Assembly (NCBI RefSeq): GCF_903645315.1
Contig: NZ_CAHJXL010000001.1
Span: forward strand, 1,602,001 to 1,666,000
DNA: 64,000 nucleotides
Origin: Victivallis sp. Marseille-Q1083
Lineage (GTDB): Bacteria; Verrucomicrobiota; Lentisphaeria; Victivallales; Victivallaceae
Direction: 5' to 3'
The translations under genes and the position numbers were made by a program. The notes under the pieces were generated by a model that was not told the origin of the DNA, made no database searches, and saw only the letters and a program-made list of their open reading frames with translations. Positions 62,060-64,000 of the stretch are shown here, one piece after another (position 1 is the first letter of the stretch; each line of letters begins with the position of its first letter).

Positions 62060-64000
62060 ATGAAAATGAAAATCTATCATTGGTTTCCGCTCTTCTTCTG
62101 CGTCTTACAATGCATCGCCGCCGATCCGGTGCAATTTGAGCTCAACACCTTTGCCACCCCCGCCGAACTGCAGAAATGCACCGCCAAAGAAGGCGCCGCC
62201 ATCAGCGCCGACACCTTCCTGATCAACGGCAGTCATTCGGCCAAGCTCCATTTCCCGGTCAGCGATCAATGGCCCGGACTGATCATCACCGCCGAGCAAA
62301 TGCCAACGACCGACTGGCAGGATTACGATTATCTAGTGCTTGATGTGTACAACCCGACCGACTATCCGATTGAGCTGCGAATGCAGGTGAGATTCAAGGA
62401 CCCGTATGGGCAACTGCGCAAGAGCGATCTCTTCAACTTGAATTCCGGCATCAATCAATGCCGATTCTACCTGACCGACGACATCCGGATGTTTCCGATC
62501 GAGGAAGCGCATCTTTATTTGCATAAACCGCAGTCACCGCTGGATCTGTACCTCGCCAACTGGCGACTGGTCACCCGGGATTTCGCTGACAAACAGCGGG
62601 AATTGCAACTCGCGGCCAGCGAGCTCAGATATCCGGCAAACAGCATGCGGGCGCCCCAGGAAGTTATTGATGTCCGCAATGAGTACGCCAAGATGATCAC
62701 CGCGATCCGGCAGACCGCCCAGGAGGCGCAAACCACCGAGGAACTGCTCCCGGCATTGCGCCAGGCACGGCAACTGGCGGCTGATCCCGACCTCGGCAAA
62801 CTTGGTATCATCGCCAATCAATACAGTGCCGAAGAAAATCGCGATCTCGGCAGCGGCAGCGAAGTATCCACCCGCTGGAGCAATTCGATTGACCGCATCT
62901 ATCGGACCGAACGGTTGCTGCCCGATTACGACCGCGAAGACAACATCATCAAGTTGGCGCAAAACGAGGCGGAAGCCAATCAGTTGCTGCTGTTCAGCCT
63001 CAAAGATCTGACCGATGTCAGCGTCGAGCTGGCCGGCGATCTGAAAGATGGCAATGGCAACCTTTTCCCGGCAACCGCAATCAAAGTCATGCCGGTCGGT
63101 TATGTCAATACCCGTCAGCCCGATTATTACACGCCCTATGCCGGCTGGACTCCCGACCCGTTGCTGAACTACCTCGATCACTTCGACCTGCCGCAACTGA
63201 CCTGGCAGCCGATCTGGGTCGAAGCGGCGGCCGCGGCCGAACAGACGCCCGGTCTGTATGTCGGGGAGTTGCGCATCCGCGCCAATGAACTGCAATCGCC
63301 GATCAAAGTACCGCTTCAGGTGCTGGTCTGGAATTTCCGTCTGCCGTCGACCAATTCATTGCCGTTGGCCATCGCGTCCATCTTCGAACGATCCTGGTTC
63401 AAGACGTTCTATGGCGGCAAGGATCCGGCGGTTTCCGGAGCGGAATTCGACCGGTATCTGCGGGGCGAACTGACGGAACAACAGCTCTCCGCGGATGCGC
63501 GGCAACTCGTTGAAATGATGAAGCGTTATGAAACGGAAATCCGTTCCTGCCGCATCCCGATCGATTTGATCTACCGTCCCTATCCGATCAGCGAACGCGA
63601 ACTGGAGCAACGGATCGCCGAAGGCAATACTAATATCTGTCTCTTTTTTATCAGCCAGTTTTCCGAGCTCAACCGTTCACTCGAATGGCTCAAGCAATTA
63701 AAGCCGATTATCGACCAGCACGACTGCTGGGATCGCGTGTACGTCTACGGGTTCGACGAGGTCCCGACCGGACAGATCGCCGAAGTGCGTGAAGCGATGG
63801 GCAAACTGAAGGCAGCTTATCCCAAGTTGCGGTTGATGACCACCGCGATTGATTACAGCTTCGGTCTGGACACGCAGATGGACGATGCCATCGATATCTG
63901 GGTGCCGCTGACGACGCGCTACATTCAGTTTTACGACGCCGTGGAAGCGGCCCGCAAACGCGGCAAAGAGGTATGGTATTACGTCTGCCTGGTGCCGCAG
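62060..64000 (+). CDS. Secreted DUF4091/GH123-like glycosidase (3' end outside window)
   Basis: At least 647 residues. Signal peptide MKMKIYHWFPLFFCVLQCIAA. An N-terminal carbohydrate-binding-like beta domain (DYLVLDVYNPTDYPIELRMQV, FYLTDDIRMFPIEEAHLYL) and a linker helix region precede the second half, which matches DUF4091/GH123-type enzymes: ELRIRANELQSPIKVPLQVLVWNFRLPSTNSLPLA, and YVYGFDEVPTGQIAEV with the Asp-Glu pair used by GH123 N-acetylgalactosaminidases. The ribosome site is weak. Likely releases aminosugars from glycans outside the cell, and is paired with the pseudopilin-like gene just upstream. Confidence 0.82.
   Translation, partial: MKMKIYHWFPLFFCVLQCIAADPVQFELNTFATPAELQKCTAKEGAAISADTFLINGSHSAKLHFPVSDQWPGLIITAEQMPTTDWQDYDYLVLDVYNPTDYPIELRMQVRFKDPYGQLRKSDLFNLNSGINQCRFYLTDDIRMFPIEEAHLYLHKPQSPLDLYLANWRLVTRDFADKQRELQLAASELRYPANSMRAPQEVIDVRNEYAKMITAIRQTAQEAQTTEELLPALRQARQLAADPDLGKLGIIANQYSAEENRDLGSGSEVSTRWSNSIDRIYRTERLLPDYDREDNIIKLAQNEAEANQLLLFSLKDLTDVSVELAGDLKDGNGNLFPATAIKVMPVGYVNTRQPDYYTPYAGWTPDPLLNYLDHFDLPQLTWQPIWVEAAAAAEQTPGLYVGELRIRANELQSPIKVPLQVLVWNFRLPSTNSLPLAIASIFERSWFKTFYGGKDPAVSGAEFDRYLRGELTEQQLSADARQLVEMMKRYETEIRSCRIPIDLIYRPYPISERELEQRIAEGNTNICLFFISQFSELNRSLEWLKQLKPIIDQHDCWDRVYVYGFDEVPTGQIAEVREAMGKLKAAYPKLRLMTTAIDYSFGLDTQMDDAIDIWVPLTTRYIQFYDAVEAARKRGKEVWYYVCLVPQ

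Overview
The window looks like a chromosomal segment of a Lentisphaerota (Victivallis-like) bacterium. The case for this is indirect. There are several short secreted proteins with an almost invariant prepilin-type N-terminus ([18 protein letters not shown]) and an H-X(n)-DG motif near the C-terminus. These occur beside glycoside hydrolases (GH38, a DUF4091/GH123-like enzyme, a DUF5722-like protein), together with CBM9-like exported proteins, an archaeal-type IMP cyclohydrolase and a GC-rich core. Genus-level placement is inference.

Layout. 1-10.9 kb is mostly minus strand: a cut-off EIIA-CBS protein, a small exported protein, a secreted DUF5722-like protein, then hom-aspartate kinase-purO-pcrA, and a lipoprotein/exported-protein pair. 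10.9-22.5 kb begins with a 123-bp AT-rich inverted-repeat element carrying two outward promoters. It is followed by two CBM9-like exported proteins with cinA, then ilvD, then a tight minus-strand cluster ribH-nusB-ftsY-ribD-ribE-unknown-pdxJ-pilT. 22.5-28.8 kb is plus strand: gmhB, bioD, leuCD (promoter overlapped by an inverted repeat), citrate synthase and a Kef-type antiporter.

28.9-36.2 kb is a four-gene carbohydrate locus on the minus strand: GntR/LacI-type regulator, pseudopilin-like protein, unassigned glycosidase-like protein and GH38 alpha-mannosidase, all behind one near-consensus promoter. 36.5-40.1 kb holds a corrinoid-methyltransferase-like gene, dnaN and recF. 40.1-46.1 kb has a pseudopilin remnant, an SGNH hydrolase, a secreted H-X-DG protein, an RlmI-like methyltransferase, an ECF sigma/anti-sigma/periplasmic protein operon and pyrF. 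46.2-54 kb encodes an exported ankyrin protein, rmuC, an NSS transporter, a D,D-carboxypeptidase and leuA.

54.3-60.9 kb is a lower-GC accessory island: a lipoprotein, a decayed IS1380, an intact IS630 that appears to split an older gene, an unknown secreted protein, a 420-bp internally deleted IS5 derivative carrying eight GAGGA repeats, and a second broken IS5-type transposase. 60.9-64 kb returns to the carbohydrate theme: a 129-bp tandem duplication of a promoter and gene start, an intact pseudopilin-like gene and a cut-off DUF4091/GH123-like glycosidase.

The most interesting regulatory signal is a promoter type recurring at three loci (11.0-11.1, 36.2 and 61.0-61.1 kb). In each, a short A4-5T4 palindrome lies directly against a TATACT -10 box, in front of genes for surface or carbohydrate functions.
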